Assembly: GCF_009807035.1 (NCBI RefSeq)
Contig: NZ_WUBI01000004.1
Location: 62,001 to 126,000 of the forward strand
From: Paenibacillus dendrobii
GTDB lineage: Bacteria > Bacillota > Bacilli > Paenibacillales > Paenibacillaceae
Reading direction: 5' to 3'
Length of the DNA: 64,000 nucleotides
Shown: in pieces, positions 18,601-26,817 of the stretch
Layout of the letters: every line of letters starts with the position of its first letter
Position numbering within the stretch: the stretch's first letter is position 1
Program-made: the position numbers and the translations under genes
Notes under the pieces: model-generated
What the model saw: the letters and a program-made list of their open reading frames with translations, nothing else
Database searches by the model: none
Told to the model about the DNA's origin: nothing

Positions 18601-18748
18601 CATTCATGAACGGCTCATTCGCGTGCTGGTTATGGCGGATGACCGCATCTTGGCGATCAAGCAATACGAGGTATTAAGAATGCTGCTTCTGACGGAGTTC
18701 GGGATTAAGCCGAAGGAAACGGTCAGGAGATTGCTGGATATAAATTGA
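15674..18748 (+). CDS. MalT/SARP-like ATPase regulator with C-terminal BTAD domain
   Basis: 1024 residues from ATG 15674 (TGGAGGG 8 bases upstream). The N-terminal STAND-type ATPase has Walker A APSGYGKTT (39-47) and Walker B MVDDYH (about 130). A long middle of TPR-like helical repeats (about 330-780) follows. The C-terminus has an OmpR-like winged helix (about 788-880, WRTSKTEELMAFLIYHRGE) and a bacterial transcriptional activation (BTAD) domain to the end. Proteins of this layout are large signal-responsive activators. It lies immediately upstream of the giant SLH protein gene, separated by a terminator, and may control it; that is inference. Confidence 0.88.
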   Translation: MITATKMHIPYVRHTLVARTDLLRLLDEGMDAKLTLLFAPSGYGKTTALSEWAKQSGKLVAWVSLSKQDDDWSTFWNMVIVSIQNHVEDFGLTILPLLAEGSSASSTSMETAMNVLLNELNQLPGELVVMVDDYHLATMPAIQNSMSYLLEHLPNHIHLYIASRNDLPFPTARLFAKGEMRRITIEQLRFRPEEVNDFFRETTELKLSTEQLNMLYDQTEGWICGLRLAAISLKRSGNVTESIRQFSGHQQHISDYLLEEVIRDLPEAMRDFLLQTSVLSQMNYALCEAVTGQARGQQQLEQLEQLQLFIIPMDDQRNWYRYHHLLSDFLQSMLARTWPELWVQANARAAQWHEHNGFIVEAAEHYLAGRQYEDVARLIEAHLYELLGGKNTVVARWVMQVPEQYVASRPLVELFYLLVMVGVRQFHNIPDRAERLRVRFEALKDHIDADVWRMTMGDIYYLCGTAAYVKKDLLSTADYFIRGDTFALEQSLFIQGGNNKHYSVEEFEDHLGYINDYHGAAQFFIRMIEYWRDRVNHPYATPMYASYAKVLYEWNRLEEAEDWLNRIMHVDGFAPVSRNRYQLFVAASRIQQAKGNSLGAATLLEQLKLKIDSPDYEIFIRKIEAEQVSLAVRQGDIASAQRWLEQCGMSHSDEATLDQVSEQLVLVRVLAACGQFESALSLAERLYHLLTKEDRLRDRIHILNLQSMTLYGDNQMEPALAKLAEALRLAKPQGFIRSFVDEGSAMAELLSIYVQTYGDKGAGSKDALSYARLVLQAFHVYDAHPRVHIRCFGRLRVETENGSAVKWRTSKTEELMAFLIYHRGEAVSRDQILDRLWGEVEVDRAGAQFNTTTHYLRKALSQIGIDGIVQHVEGGYRIDMSQLYCDLDEWDRLLAAQAQIDDLKLRDYAGEIVQLYGEGFMAGTSYEWAEPTRVRLESEYVATLLRLHEREEKKGQYDAAAELLRQALVHDPLNESIHERLIRVLVMADDRILAIKQYEVLRMLLLTEFGIKPKETVRRLLDIN

Positions 18749-18763
18749 CGCATATTCCTCCAT

Positions 18764-18814
18764 AAAGGGAGTGTCCCAAGGTTATCAAAAATAACGGAGG
18801 GATGCTCCCTTTTC
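18764..18814 (+). terminator. hairpin terminator after the BTAD regulator
   Basis: AAAGGGAGTGTCCC pairs with GGGATGCTCCCTTTT across an inner GTTAT/ATAAC stem, then TTTT. It is a diverged member of the 9823 and 59923 hairpin family. Confidence 0.75.
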
Positions 18815-18919
18815 ACTAGCATTTGTTTAGGATTTGTTTAGACTGACTGTGATATGGTGAAGCAGAAATCGACATTATTCTGCAGAAAGTTTAGACAAAT
18901 TGCGGGAGGGGAAACACGC

Positions 18920-21900
18920 TTGTATAAACGTATTATAAATTTATCGCTTTTGATTTGTATGCTCGTATCCTTAGTATCACCAGGGTTCGCGGCCGCTGAA
19001 CGGAGTGCTGACGCACCTGCAGCAGTACTGGAGCAAGGATCTCCAAACTCATCGAGTGCTCCGATAAATTCGTTTCAAGATGTTAAACCGACGGACTGGT
19101 TCTATGATGCTGTCACGTATGTGAAACAAAATGGAATATTCGGCGGTACGGATAATGACAGCTTCTCGCCCAAAGGCACAATGACTCGTGCCATGTATGT
19201 CACTGCACTTGGGCGAATGGCAGGAGTGGATATCAGCCAATATTCAATTTCCTCCTTCTCAGATGTACAAGCAGGCACTTGGTATGCACCTTATGTGCAA
19301 TGGGCAATTGAAAAAGGCATTACAAGCGGTACAGGTGACCATGATTTTTCGCCGAACGCTGCTATATCAAGGGAACAGATGGCAACGCTGGCTTTGAGGT
19401 ATTTTGAAAGCTATAAAATACCTTATCAGACCAACGCCAGCCTGACCTCTAAACCTAACGACACAGTCGATATTTCGCCATGGGCGGTAGATGCGGTCGT
19501 AAAGCTTTGGCAGGCAGGCTTGCTTCATGGAGATGCAATCGGTAATTTCAATCCAAAGTCAAATGCATCTCGTGCGGAAGCATCCGTTTTCTTCATGCGA
19601 AACAACGAAGTTGTGAAGACATGGATTACCCAAAATCGAGTCGTTCCAACACCAACGCCAACACCAACATCACCAACATTAACAACATCAACACCAACAT
19701 CAACTCCCGACTCAGGCAGCGGTAATGGCGCTAACCCAGGTGACACGAACGCAGGTCCATATATTATTACTTTTGAAACAAACGGCGGTTCGGCCATTAA
19801 CAGCCTGTCTCTCAAGCAAGGAGCGACGCTGAATCATCTTCCAGATCCAATGAAGTCAGGCTCTATTTTCGTGGGCTGGTATAAAGATAGCGCTTTGTCG
19901 GAGCCAGTATATCCAGATGCTATCGTCAACAGAAATATGACGTTATACGCCAGATATGAAGAACCATTCGAAACTCAAACTATTCCTAGTGTGACCAAGT
20001 TGGATCAGGACAAAAGCTTTACGATTGGAGTAATCGATGGCACAGGCAGCATGACAGCAGATAGTGTTAAAGCTGGGATGACCTTTGAAGCGCTAACCCA
20101 TCCTGATTTTGCAACTCATGTGGGTATTCGGGTAGAGGGCTCCAGTGGCGAATTTACAGTAGGTGCAAATAGTGGTGCATTTGAAGAAGGCGGCACCTAT
20201 CAGCTCAAGCTGAATAACGCCAATCTATCTTTTGCAGGACAAGATAAATCCACTACAACTTACGTATTTACCATTGCTAAACAAGAAGTTCAGCATGTGA
20301 CTCTGAATCCTGACTTGATTTATATTCCTTCTTCGGAAGTCACGAATATGACCCAGAATGGTAAGGTTGTTACCCCTGGTACGATTCCTGTTATAGACTT
20401 GAATGCCGGTGATGGCGGAGCCGTTCAATCGGTGGGTAACGCTACAGAGGGTATATTCCAATATCATGGGAATCAGAATATACAAGTCGGCAATACCGTT
20501 GCTATTTATAACGGAGTTGCACCGAATCAGCGTAATCTGGCAACAAGCGCCGACGATGACGGTGAAGTGGCTTATGTAACGATTCGGGCGATCGACGGCA
20601 GTACATACACATACGAAACGGCAGACGCCAAAAAAGTTCTCTTTACGCCGGACGTCCTGCCGGTCAGCGATACAGCAGATATGGATGGGGATTTAAGCAA
20701 TCACTCCATCACGGTAAGCGAGAATACGATGAACTATAGCGACAGCAAATATGCACAATTGGGTCTTACTGCAAGCACCGTTGTACAAGCAGGTGACTTC
20801 ATCGCCTTCTACACAGGTGTATTCGGTGATGCTTCGTCCCAGCTTGCCGGCTATGCTCAAATTACTGGAGTCAGCTCTTCGGGAACTAACGATGTCATTA
20901 CTTATACAGATGTAACGCTTGAGCAAATAACGGCTTCGATGGATTACTATACGCAGCAAAATGTAGAAGGAAGTCAGTTGCTGCAGAACACCGATGTAGC
21001 GGTTATGGAAGCTCAAATCGAGGATCAAGCTCTGGAAAGCGGATTTGTGAATAAAGCTACGCAGTATTTAGCAGCTTTGGCAATCGATACGGATAGCTTC
21101 AAAAAGCTTGACGGCGACTTCGATATGAAAAATTACTCTATTACGTATGCCGATGGCTCATCTGTCTCCGATCGCAATGTTATGCGGTTGAACGGAAATA
21201 GAGTACAAGTAGAAAATGTGAGTGTTAAAGCCGATATTGGTACAGAACTGCAACATTTTGCTGATAAGTCCGGTTTAAGCGCTTCTCTTCAAGTGAGTTG
21301 CGATATTGTAGTTGACGCAGGCGGCCAGCGCAACATCGTGATTCATTTGACCGGCACCTTCGAGCAAGAAGTACGTGTTTCTCTTTCTGCCGATGCCAAT
21401 ACCGATTGGGGACTATTTCTGGGGTTCATCCCTTATTTGAGAGAATACGAGGTTTCCCCAACCGTAGATACCTATACCTATACAGCGATTAATTTCGACG
21501 CTGAAATCGGCACATTTGAGAAGGGTGAAGAATGGAATTGGAATGATAACAGCAAAGTACAAAACATCGCCAAACAAATAAAGGCTCTAATGGACGCTAA
21601 GGAAGATTTGGATGAACATTTTAATGGCATAGATTCATTAGATAGCTCATTGCCGGCTCTATATCAGAATATGCTTAATAACGAGACGGACTGGGTCGAC
21701 CTATTTGATGTAAATCTTGTTGATATCAACATGCGTCTTTTGTTGGGTATCATCCAAGTGGAATTTAAAGGAGATTTTGTCGTAAGCGCAAATGCGAATC
21801 TCTCAATCGGTTGTACGTTCAGTTATGAGAATGGGAAGAGATATATATTCAATGTGAAACTTTTTGCTAGAGAAGCGACGAACAAGACCGTAAGTCTGCT

Positions 21901-24157
21901 AGATGAGAAGTATCAATTTACGTTCTACACCATGGGTACGTTGGGCTTACGGGCAGGTCTTCGGCTGGAGTTGGCAGTAGGTCTATTCTCTACTGAGGCG
22001 AATAGCGTAGGTGTGCAAGCGGACGTTGGCGCTTACGTGAAGCTGTGGGGCTACTTCTATTACCAGCTGACCTATCTATCTTCTCAGGGCAAGACCTCCC
22101 ATTATGCCGGAGCCATAGATCTGGAATTCGGCGTGTTCACGGAAGTGAAATTCAAGGCACAGCTGTTTAAGGGTACCTTCTCGTACGAGCCAACCTTGTA
22201 TGAGGATGAATGGCCGCTCTATACGGTAGGTTCCCGGCAGAACATTCTTGATTTTGCCTATTCACAAGATGATGCGCCTAGAGTTAATCTGCACGGTCAG
22301 TCAACAAAATCGACCATTTTACCGTATAGCATCTTTGATATGAGCTCGATGGATCTGCAGACAGGCGAGGTTACGGAACAATCTTATGACAGATCCAAGG
22401 ATTTCACGGTAAGCATATCCAACAAAAATTTCATATACGATACTAGGACCAACCAAGTGCTCTTACAGAACTATAATTACGATCCGACTGGCATGGATGC
22501 CACCATGACGATCACTTGGAGAAGGGCGCCTTTAACTTTCGGTTCTGCTCCGATTGCGCGTACGATTCCATTACACTGGGACGATCTCAAGGGTAGTTAT
22601 AGTCTCTACTTGTACTCGCATGAAACGAATGATGGGAAGCTTACGCTATTAAAGACAATCAGCGGGAAGTACAATGATCCAATTCCGGCAGAGCCCGTTC
22701 CTACAAGAAAAGGATATAAATTCGTTAATTGGTATAAGAATGATTCCGATGCTGGGCCAACTGCCCTACCGGGTAGAATGCCGTCTTACGACAGCATGTG
22801 GGTTGCAAGATGGACTCCGAAGACGGACACCCCTTATAAGGTGGAAGTTTACTTGCAAAATGTCTCTAATGATTCCTACACGCTTAGCGACGAATTCACC
22901 TATAAGGGCACAACAGATTGGCCTGCAGCCGCGCGGCCCCCTGCCTATGCGGGTTTTGCTACACCGGCCGAACAGTTCACTACGGTTAAAGGCGACGGGA
23001 GTACTGTCGTAAAGTATTATTACGCTCGCAATGTGTACAAACTGACCTTTGATCCAGGCCATGGCGGAACGCCAATCACATCTTCGCTTAAGTTTGGTGC
23101 CCCTATTACCGCACCTATCGTGAACATGCCGGGCTATGTGTTTACTTCTTGGCGCGACACGAATCTGAGCGAGAACGTTCCTGCGTCAGCCAATGTTGTT
23201 GCGCCTACTATGCCGGCTATCAACACGACTTATAAAGGGATATATAGCTTAGATTCACATGTGCCTATTACAGTGGAGTATTATCTTGGCGATAACACAG
23301 GTTCTAACTTCCAACTCATGGAGGCAAAAACCAAGTATGGCACGGCATTTTTAAGATTCGATAATAGAGATATAGGGACAATGGATGCGAGGTGGATGTC
23401 ACCCTACTCGAAACTCACAACAACGGTACCTTCGCCTTTATCGATTTACGTAGATCCAACCCTGGATCTTCGTATCAAGTTGTACTTCGTTCCTTATTTG
23501 TTTAACCTGACATTCGATGCCAATGGAGGCGTGGGCGGCACTGTATCACAGCTTGCATATGGGTCGCCGATAAATCCGCCTACGGTGACAAAACCAGGCT
23601 ATACGTTTGAAGGTTGGTCACAGTCCGTTCCAAGTACAATGCCCGGTAACGATCTGACCTTCACGGCCGTTTGGCAGGCCACGGGCTATCAGGTATTGTA
23701 TTATCAGCAGAATCTGGACGATGACGGCTACACAGAAGTGGAAGCCGTTGCCGGCAGCGGCGGAATTGGATCAACAGCTACGGCAACTCCGAAGGATTAT
23801 ACCGGCTTTACCTATGACAGCAGCAATCCTAACAACGTTACCTCGGGTACGGTAACCGCTGACGGAACGCTCACCCTTAAGCTATATTACACACGTAACA
23901 GCTACACGTTATTATTCATTGATTCAGTGACGAGTACTAACTATTCGACAGCTCAAGTCAAGTATGGGGCGACGATCGTACCGCCTGCTGATGTAATACC
24001 TTCAGACTTTTATCCCCCAGGCTTTGTACTAATAACTTGGGACCCGTTGGAAAATGATACGCCGTCGTTGGAGGCGCCAGAAGGAGCAACCATGCCGGCA
24101 CACGACGCGAGCTATAACGCAAGGTTTGGATTTCCGGGCGGCCAGCTCGGACTATAG
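18920..24157 (+). CDS. giant SLH-domain surface protein with InlB-type repeats
   Basis: 1745 residues from TTG 18920, chosen because GGGAGGGG lies 9 bases upstream and the product then begins with a standard signal peptide (MYKRIINLSLLICMLVSLVS, cleavage near GFAAA). Three SLH domains follow (about 50-225, e.g. WFYDAVTYVKQNGIFGG), then a Pro/Thr linker (about 245-270) and an InlB B-type (Listeria-Bacteroides) repeat with FETNGGS and FVGWYKD. A long unassigned middle (about 350-1200) follows, with several InlB-type repeats at the end (TRKGYKFVNWYK, FDANGG, KPGYTFEGWSQ). SLH domains bind pyruvylated secondary cell-wall polymer, so the protein is a cell-surface adhesin or structural protein. ATG 18854 is an alternative start. 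Confidence 0.9.
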   Translation: MYKRIINLSLLICMLVSLVSPGFAAAERSADAPAAVLEQGSPNSSSAPINSFQDVKPTDWFYDAVTYVKQNGIFGGTDNDSFSPKGTMTRAMYVTALGRMAGVDISQYSISSFSDVQAGTWYAPYVQWAIEKGITSGTGDHDFSPNAAISREQMATLALRYFESYKIPYQTNASLTSKPNDTVDISPWAVDAVVKLWQAGLLHGDAIGNFNPKSNASRAEASVFFMRNNEVVKTWITQNRVVPTPTPTPTSPTLTTSTPTSTPDSGSGNGANPGDTNAGPYIITFETNGGSAINSLSLKQGATLNHLPDPMKSGSIFVGWYKDSALSEPVYPDAIVNRNMTLYARYEEPFETQTIPSVTKLDQDKSFTIGVIDGTGSMTADSVKAGMTFEALTHPDFATHVGIRVEGSSGEFTVGANSGAFEEGGTYQLKLNNANLSFAGQDKSTTTYVFTIAKQEVQHVTLNPDLIYIPSSEVTNMTQNGKVVTPGTIPVIDLNAGDGGAVQSVGNATEGIFQYHGNQNIQVGNTVAIYNGVAPNQRNLATSADDDGEVAYVTIRAIDGSTYTYETADAKKVLFTPDVLPVSDTADMDGDLSNHSITVSENTMNYSDSKYAQLGLTASTVVQAGDFIAFYTGVFGDASSQLAGYAQITGVSSSGTNDVITYTDVTLEQITASMDYYTQQNVEGSQLLQNTDVAVMEAQIEDQALESGFVNKATQYLAALAIDTDSFKKLDGDFDMKNYSITYADGSSVSDRNVMRLNGNRVQVENVSVKADIGTELQHFADKSGLSASLQVSCDIVVDAGGQRNIVIHLTGTFEQEVRVSLSADANTDWGLFLGFIPYLREYEVSPTVDTYTYTAINFDAEIGTFEKGEEWNWNDNSKVQNIAKQIKALMDAKEDLDEHFNGIDSLDSSLPALYQNMLNNETDWVDLFDVNLVDINMRLLLGIIQVEFKGDFVVSANANLSIGCTFSYENGKRYIFNVKLFAREATNKTVSLLDEKYQFTFYTMGTLGLRAGLRLELAVGLFSTEANSVGVQADVGAYVKLWGYFYYQLTYLSSQGKTSHYAGAIDLEFGVFTEVKFKAQLFKGTFSYEPTLYEDEWPLYTVGSRQNILDFAYSQDDAPRVNLHGQSTKSTILPYSIFDMSSMDLQTGEVTEQSYDRSKDFTVSISNKNFIYDTRTNQVLLQNYNYDPTGMDATMTITWRRAPLTFGSAPIARTIPLHWDDLKGSYSLYLYSHETNDGKLTLLKTISGKYNDPIPAEPVPTRKGYKFVNWYKNDSDAGPTALPGRMPSYDSMWVARWTPKTDTPYKVEVYLQNVSNDSYTLSDEFTYKGTTDWPAAARPPAYAGFATPAEQFTTVKGDGSTVVKYYYARNVYKLTFDPGHGGTPITSSLKFGAPITAPIVNMPGYVFTSWRDTNLSENVPASANVVAPTMPAINTTYKGIYSLDSHVPITVEYYLGDNTGSNFQLMEAKTKYGTAFLRFDNRDIGTMDARWMSPYSKLTTTVPSPLSIYVDPTLDLRIKLYFVPYLFNLTFDANGGVGGTVSQLAYGSPINPPTVTKPGYTFEGWSQSVPSTMPGNDLTFTAVWQATGYQVLYYQQNLDDDGYTEVEAVAGSGGIGSTATATPKDYTGFTYDSSNPNNVTSGTVTADGTLTLKLYYTRNSYTLLFIDSVTSTNYSTAQVKYGATIVPPADVIPSDFYPPGFVLITWDPLENDTPSLEAPEGATMPAHDASYNARFGFPGGQLGL

Positions 24158-24177
24158 TTTTGGTGAGTTTCGTTATT

Positions 24178-24325
24178 ACCCCGCTGGGAGCGTTTGTCGG
24201 TCGAGCCACCGCGGCCGCGGAACTAAACTAGTTGAAGAAGTGGGCTCTATTGGGCTATTTCCGGTCATTTGTACAAGCAGATGATTCGGTCGGAAGATGC
24301 CGAGATCGAAATGAAACAGCGATAA
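24178..24325 (+). pseudogene. fossil 3' end of an ECF42-type sigma factor gene
   Basis: Two short frames match the C-terminus of the intact ECF42 protein encoded at 24875-26098. TPLGAFVGRATAAAEL (24178 on) corresponds to PTLGALVSRAAAVAEA. YWAISGHLYKQMIRSEDA (24248-24325, stop at 24323) corresponds to YWALAGHLYKRMQRKEDA. A stop codon and a deletion separate them, and nothing of the N-terminal part remains. It abuts the end of the SLH gene and is followed by the same kind of hairpin and att repeat that follow the intact gene. Confidence 0.72.
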
Positions 24326-24336
24326 GGATTATTGAA

Positions 24337-24361
24337 GGGCACCCGCTTAGGGTGCCTTTTG
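24337..24361 (+). terminator. hairpin just inside a cassette right end
   Basis: GGCACCC pairs with GGGTGCC, followed by TTTT. The same type of hairpin precedes the junctions at 26144, 28918, 45577 and 49297. Confidence 0.75.
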
Positions 24362-24370
24362 AATTTTGAA

Positions 24371-24419
24371 TTCGCTCTATAGATGATACGGTGAACCGTA
24401 TCACAAGTAACGGCAAGTT
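24371..24419 (+). repeat. attachment-type junction (site 3)
   Basis: The core GAACCGTATCACAAGTAA (24393-24410) encodes EPYHK-stop and differs from the rlmH end at only two bases. It forms a perfect hairpin with the bases before it (GATACGGTGAACCGTATC). TTCGCTCTA precedes and ACGGCAAGTT follows. Confidence 0.82.
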
Positions 24420-24519
24420 ATTAAATATTAAATTTTCTTGTAATGTAGAAATCAGAATAGCTGATACGTCATTATAGCGAAACCAAATTCCAATACGGTT
24501 TAAAGGGAGGAGTTTTTGT

Positions 24520-24867
24520 ATGAATTACACTTTGATGTTTTACGAGAGTCAGGAGGACTTTGCGGCAAGAATGGATCCAGCCCGACAACAAGAATATTTG
24601 GCAGGCTGGACGCACTACGTGCATGCTTTGCGGCAGTCTGGAATTGTGGTATTCGGTTCGGGTCTCCATGCTCCCGAGACAGCTGCAACGATGAAGAGGC
24701 GTGGAGGTGAGGTGGTTGTTCAGGACGGACCTTTTCCCGAGACGAAAGAGCAGCTCGGCGGGATATTCGTGATTGATGTTCCGGACCTGGACACTGCATT
24801 AGAGTGGGCTGCTCGAGGTCCTGTCGATACGGTGGAGGTTAGACAAAACCTTCCCGCGTTGAAGTAA
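24520..24867 (+). CDS. YCII/DGPF-domain protein
   Basis: 115 residues, a single YCII-related alpha/beta barrel-like domain. The hallmark DGPFPETKEQLGG (about 68-80) gives the family its DGPF name. GGGAGGAG lies upstream of ATG 24520. The gene is 7 bases ahead of the sigma-factor gene, the arrangement known for ECF42 sigma factors, whose conserved neighbours are DGPF proteins. Its biochemical activity is not established; the active-site His/Asp of enzymatic YciI proteins cannot be judged here. Confidence 0.92.
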   Translation: MNYTLMFYESQEDFAARMDPARQQEYLAGWTHYVHALRQSGIVVFGSGLHAPETAATMKRRGGEVVVQDGPFPETKEQLGGIFVIDVPDLDTALEWAARGPVDTVEVRQNLPALK

Positions 24868-24874
24868 TCACTCT

Positions 24875-26098
24875 ATGGAAGCCCATCAAGTCATTGAACA
24901 AACAGCCCGTAACGCTTACGGACGATTGCTCTCCTATTTGGCTGTGAATTGGCGGGATCTGCAGGCTGTTGAGGATGCCATTGGAGATGCTTTTCTCGCT
25001 GCGCTAGAAACTTGGCCGAAGATCGGTATTCCGGATAAGCCTGAAGCATGGCTCGTTACTGCCGCCAGGAGGCAGCTTATCGACCGTGCACGCCGTACCC
25101 GCGTTTCCGAAAGTGCGCTGCCGACACTCATTACCATGTCAGAGGATGCACAACGGTTGGCTTCTTCTAGTGCTGGCTTTCCGGACGAACGACTGAGGAT
25201 GATGTTTCTTTGTACTCATCCGGCAATTGATCCTGCAATGCGTACACCGCTTATGCTGCAGACGGTGCTTGGAATCAATGCAGCCCGAATTGCGTCTGCA
25301 TTCATTGTCAAGCCATCCACCATGAGTCAGCGTCTTACCCGGGTAAAGGCAAAAATTCGTGCCGAACGCATTACTTTTGAATTGCCTGATGAAGAAGAAA
25401 TCTCGAATCGTCTCGGTTCCGTTCTGGAGACCATTTATGCTGCTTATGGAAGCGGGTGGGACGAAGCAGTTATAGCCGACTCGCCTCGCAGAAGATTGGC
25501 GGAGGAGGCGATTTTTCTAGGAAGGTTGCTTCTCCAATTCGCTCCACGCCAACCGGAGGTGAATGGTCTGTTGGCGCTCATGCTGTACTGTGAAGCACGG
25601 CGTGAGGCCCGGCATGATGGTAAGGGGGACTTTATTCCCCTCTCTGAGCAGGATTGTGCCCGATGGGAGCAAAACTTGATCTTGGAGGCGGAGCGTTATC
25701 TTCATATCGCCTCGCAAGCCGGCGAAATCGGACGCTTTCAACTCATGGCCGCGATACAATCGGTGCATGCACAGCGTTTACGGACTGGGCGTACAGAGTG
25801 GGAGGCGGTTGCTCAGTTATACGAGGGCCTCACTCATATATCCCCCACACTGGGCGCTTTAGTCAGCCGAGCCGCTGCGGTGGCGGAGGCTTATGGATCG
25901 GAACACGGCATCGCTCTTCTAGAAGCCATTCCATCTGCAGAGGTGGTTAGCTATCAGCCCTATTGGGCACTTGCGGGCCATTTGTACAAGCGGATGCAGC
26001 GAAAAGAAGATGCCCATTCGGCTTATAGCCGTGCCATTGGACTAAGCACAGATGTATCGATTCGGCAATTTTTAAGTCGTCAAGCTACTGAGATATAA
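24875..26098 (+). CDS. ECF42-group RNA polymerase sigma factor
   Basis: 407 residues. Sigma region 2 (about 10-75: VEDAIGDAFLAALETWP, PDKPEAWLVTAARRQLIDRAR) and region 4 (about 105-165) are followed by a long helical, TPR-like C-terminal extension, the feature that defines ECF42. No anti-sigma gene is adjacent, which is usual for this group; the C-terminal extension is thought to take part in control. It would direct RNA polymerase to the promoter of its DGPF partner gene. The ribosome site is weak (7-base gap), suggesting translational coupling to the DGPF gene. Confidence 0.9.
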   Translation: MEAHQVIEQTARNAYGRLLSYLAVNWRDLQAVEDAIGDAFLAALETWPKIGIPDKPEAWLVTAARRQLIDRARRTRVSESALPTLITMSEDAQRLASSSAGFPDERLRMMFLCTHPAIDPAMRTPLMLQTVLGINAARIASAFIVKPSTMSQRLTRVKAKIRAERITFELPDEEEISNRLGSVLETIYAAYGSGWDEAVIADSPRRRLAEEAIFLGRLLLQFAPRQPEVNGLLALMLYCEARREARHDGKGDFIPLSEQDCARWEQNLILEAERYLHIASQAGEIGRFQLMAAIQSVHAQRLRTGRTEWEAVAQLYEGLTHISPTLGALVSRAAAVAEAYGSEHGIALLEAIPSAEVVSYQPYWALAGHLYKRMQRKEDAHSAYSRAIGLSTDVSIRQFLSRQATEI

Positions 26099-26120
26099 AA
26101 CACACACTGAGATAAATAGA

Positions 26121-26142
26121 AGGCACCCGAGAGGGTGCCTTA
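26121..26142 (+). terminator. hairpin just inside a cassette right end
   Basis: GGCACCC and GGGTGCC with a four-base loop, after the ECF42 stop. The T-tail is weak. Same family as 24337. Confidence 0.65.
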
Positions 26143-26143
26143 A

Positions 26144-26175
26144 AACTTGCCGTCACAGACAGAGCGGAGAACTCG
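26144..26175 (+). repeat. decayed attachment-type half-site (site 4a)
   Basis: AACTTGCCGTCACAGACAG, then GCGGAGAAC, resembles the left half of site 8 (AACTTGCCGTTACAGATAG, then GCAGTGAAC). The core is lost after GAAC. It lies 2 bases after the cassette-end hairpin. Confidence 0.55.
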
Positions 26176-26250
26176 AAATTGCTCTGTTCCGATGGGAATG
26201 AAAAAACTGCAACGGAGAGCGGTTTTAGGTTATCAATGATAGGCGTATTT

Positions 26251-26301
26251 TTCGCCGTAGACCCCGTTAAGCTGAACCGTACCAATAAGTAACGGCAAGT
26301 T
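26251..26301 (+). repeat. attachment-type junction (site 4b)
   Basis: TTCGCCGTAGA, then CGTTAAGCT, then GAACCGTACC (26274) and an altered core CAATAAGTAA with one inserted base, then CGGCAAGTT. The left half is shared with site 6 (CGTTAAGCTGAACCGTACC). Confidence 0.72.
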
Positions 26302-26316
26302 TTATGTCGTGGCCCC

Positions 26317-26793
26317 TTATTTTTTAACCACAGGCACCCAAAATTCCCCGTAGAAAGTGCCGTCCCCGTTATCATTGCGGTAAGTCGCATTTGGACCGCC
26401 GATGTAAGCATAGTCGGTGACTTTGGCCAAGACTTCGTTAAAAGCGCGGTAAGTCAGTTGATCAAACAAAGTTTCCTTGTCGCCATTTCCTGCGACCACG
26501 ATATAGTCGCTCTCTGGAAACTCGATGATTCGCGTTGCGTCAGCCACTGATTTGCCAGCCTCTACCGCGAAATAATTCCACGGCTTGCCTTGATAAACCT
26601 CATTGACTGACCATTCGCGATCGTTCTTTGCGGCGTCTTTGAGCTTATTAAAACGGCCGTCAGCCTTGAGTCTGCCCCAAAACTCGGCTTTTTCCTTTTG
26701 CAAAGTCGGCATGTCCTGAAAATTCGACTGGATTGAAAAACCATAAGCGGTCAATGTGAATGATTTTTTGTGTTCAAGCGTGTAATTTTCCAT
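26317..26793 (-). CDS. effector-binding-domain protein (Cass2/GyrI-like), copy 1
   Basis: 158 residues, a single stand-alone ligand-binding domain of the integron-associated Cass2 / AraC effector-binding type (YdeE-like). Recognisable parts are an N-terminal strand YTLEHKKSFTLTAYGFS, a middle IIEFPESDYIVVAGNG and a C-terminal TFYGEFWVPVVKK. Such proteins bind hydrophobic cations or drugs. It lies downstream of a related paralogue (26818) on the same strand and divergent from the WYL regulator. Fossils with the same N- and C-terminal motifs occur at 44555 and 45124. Confidence 0.85.
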   Translation of the reverse strand: MENYTLEHKKSFTLTAYGFSIQSNFQDMPTLQKEKAEFWGRLKADGRFNKLKDAAKNDREWSVNEVYQGKPWNYFAVEAGKSVADATRIIEFPESDYIVVAGNGDKETLFDQLTYRAFNEVLAKVTDYAYIGGPNATYRNDNGDGTFYGEFWVPVVKK

Positions 26794-26817
26794 GGATTAC
26801 TCCTTTGATCCGAGATA

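Noticed and set aside
24200..24240. Cluster of SacII-, NotI- and SpeI-like sites resembling a cloning-vector polylinker
   Set aside because: The stretch is explained by the fossil ECF42 3' end (FVGRATAAAEL corresponds to LVSRAAAVAEA in the intact gene), so vector contamination is not needed.
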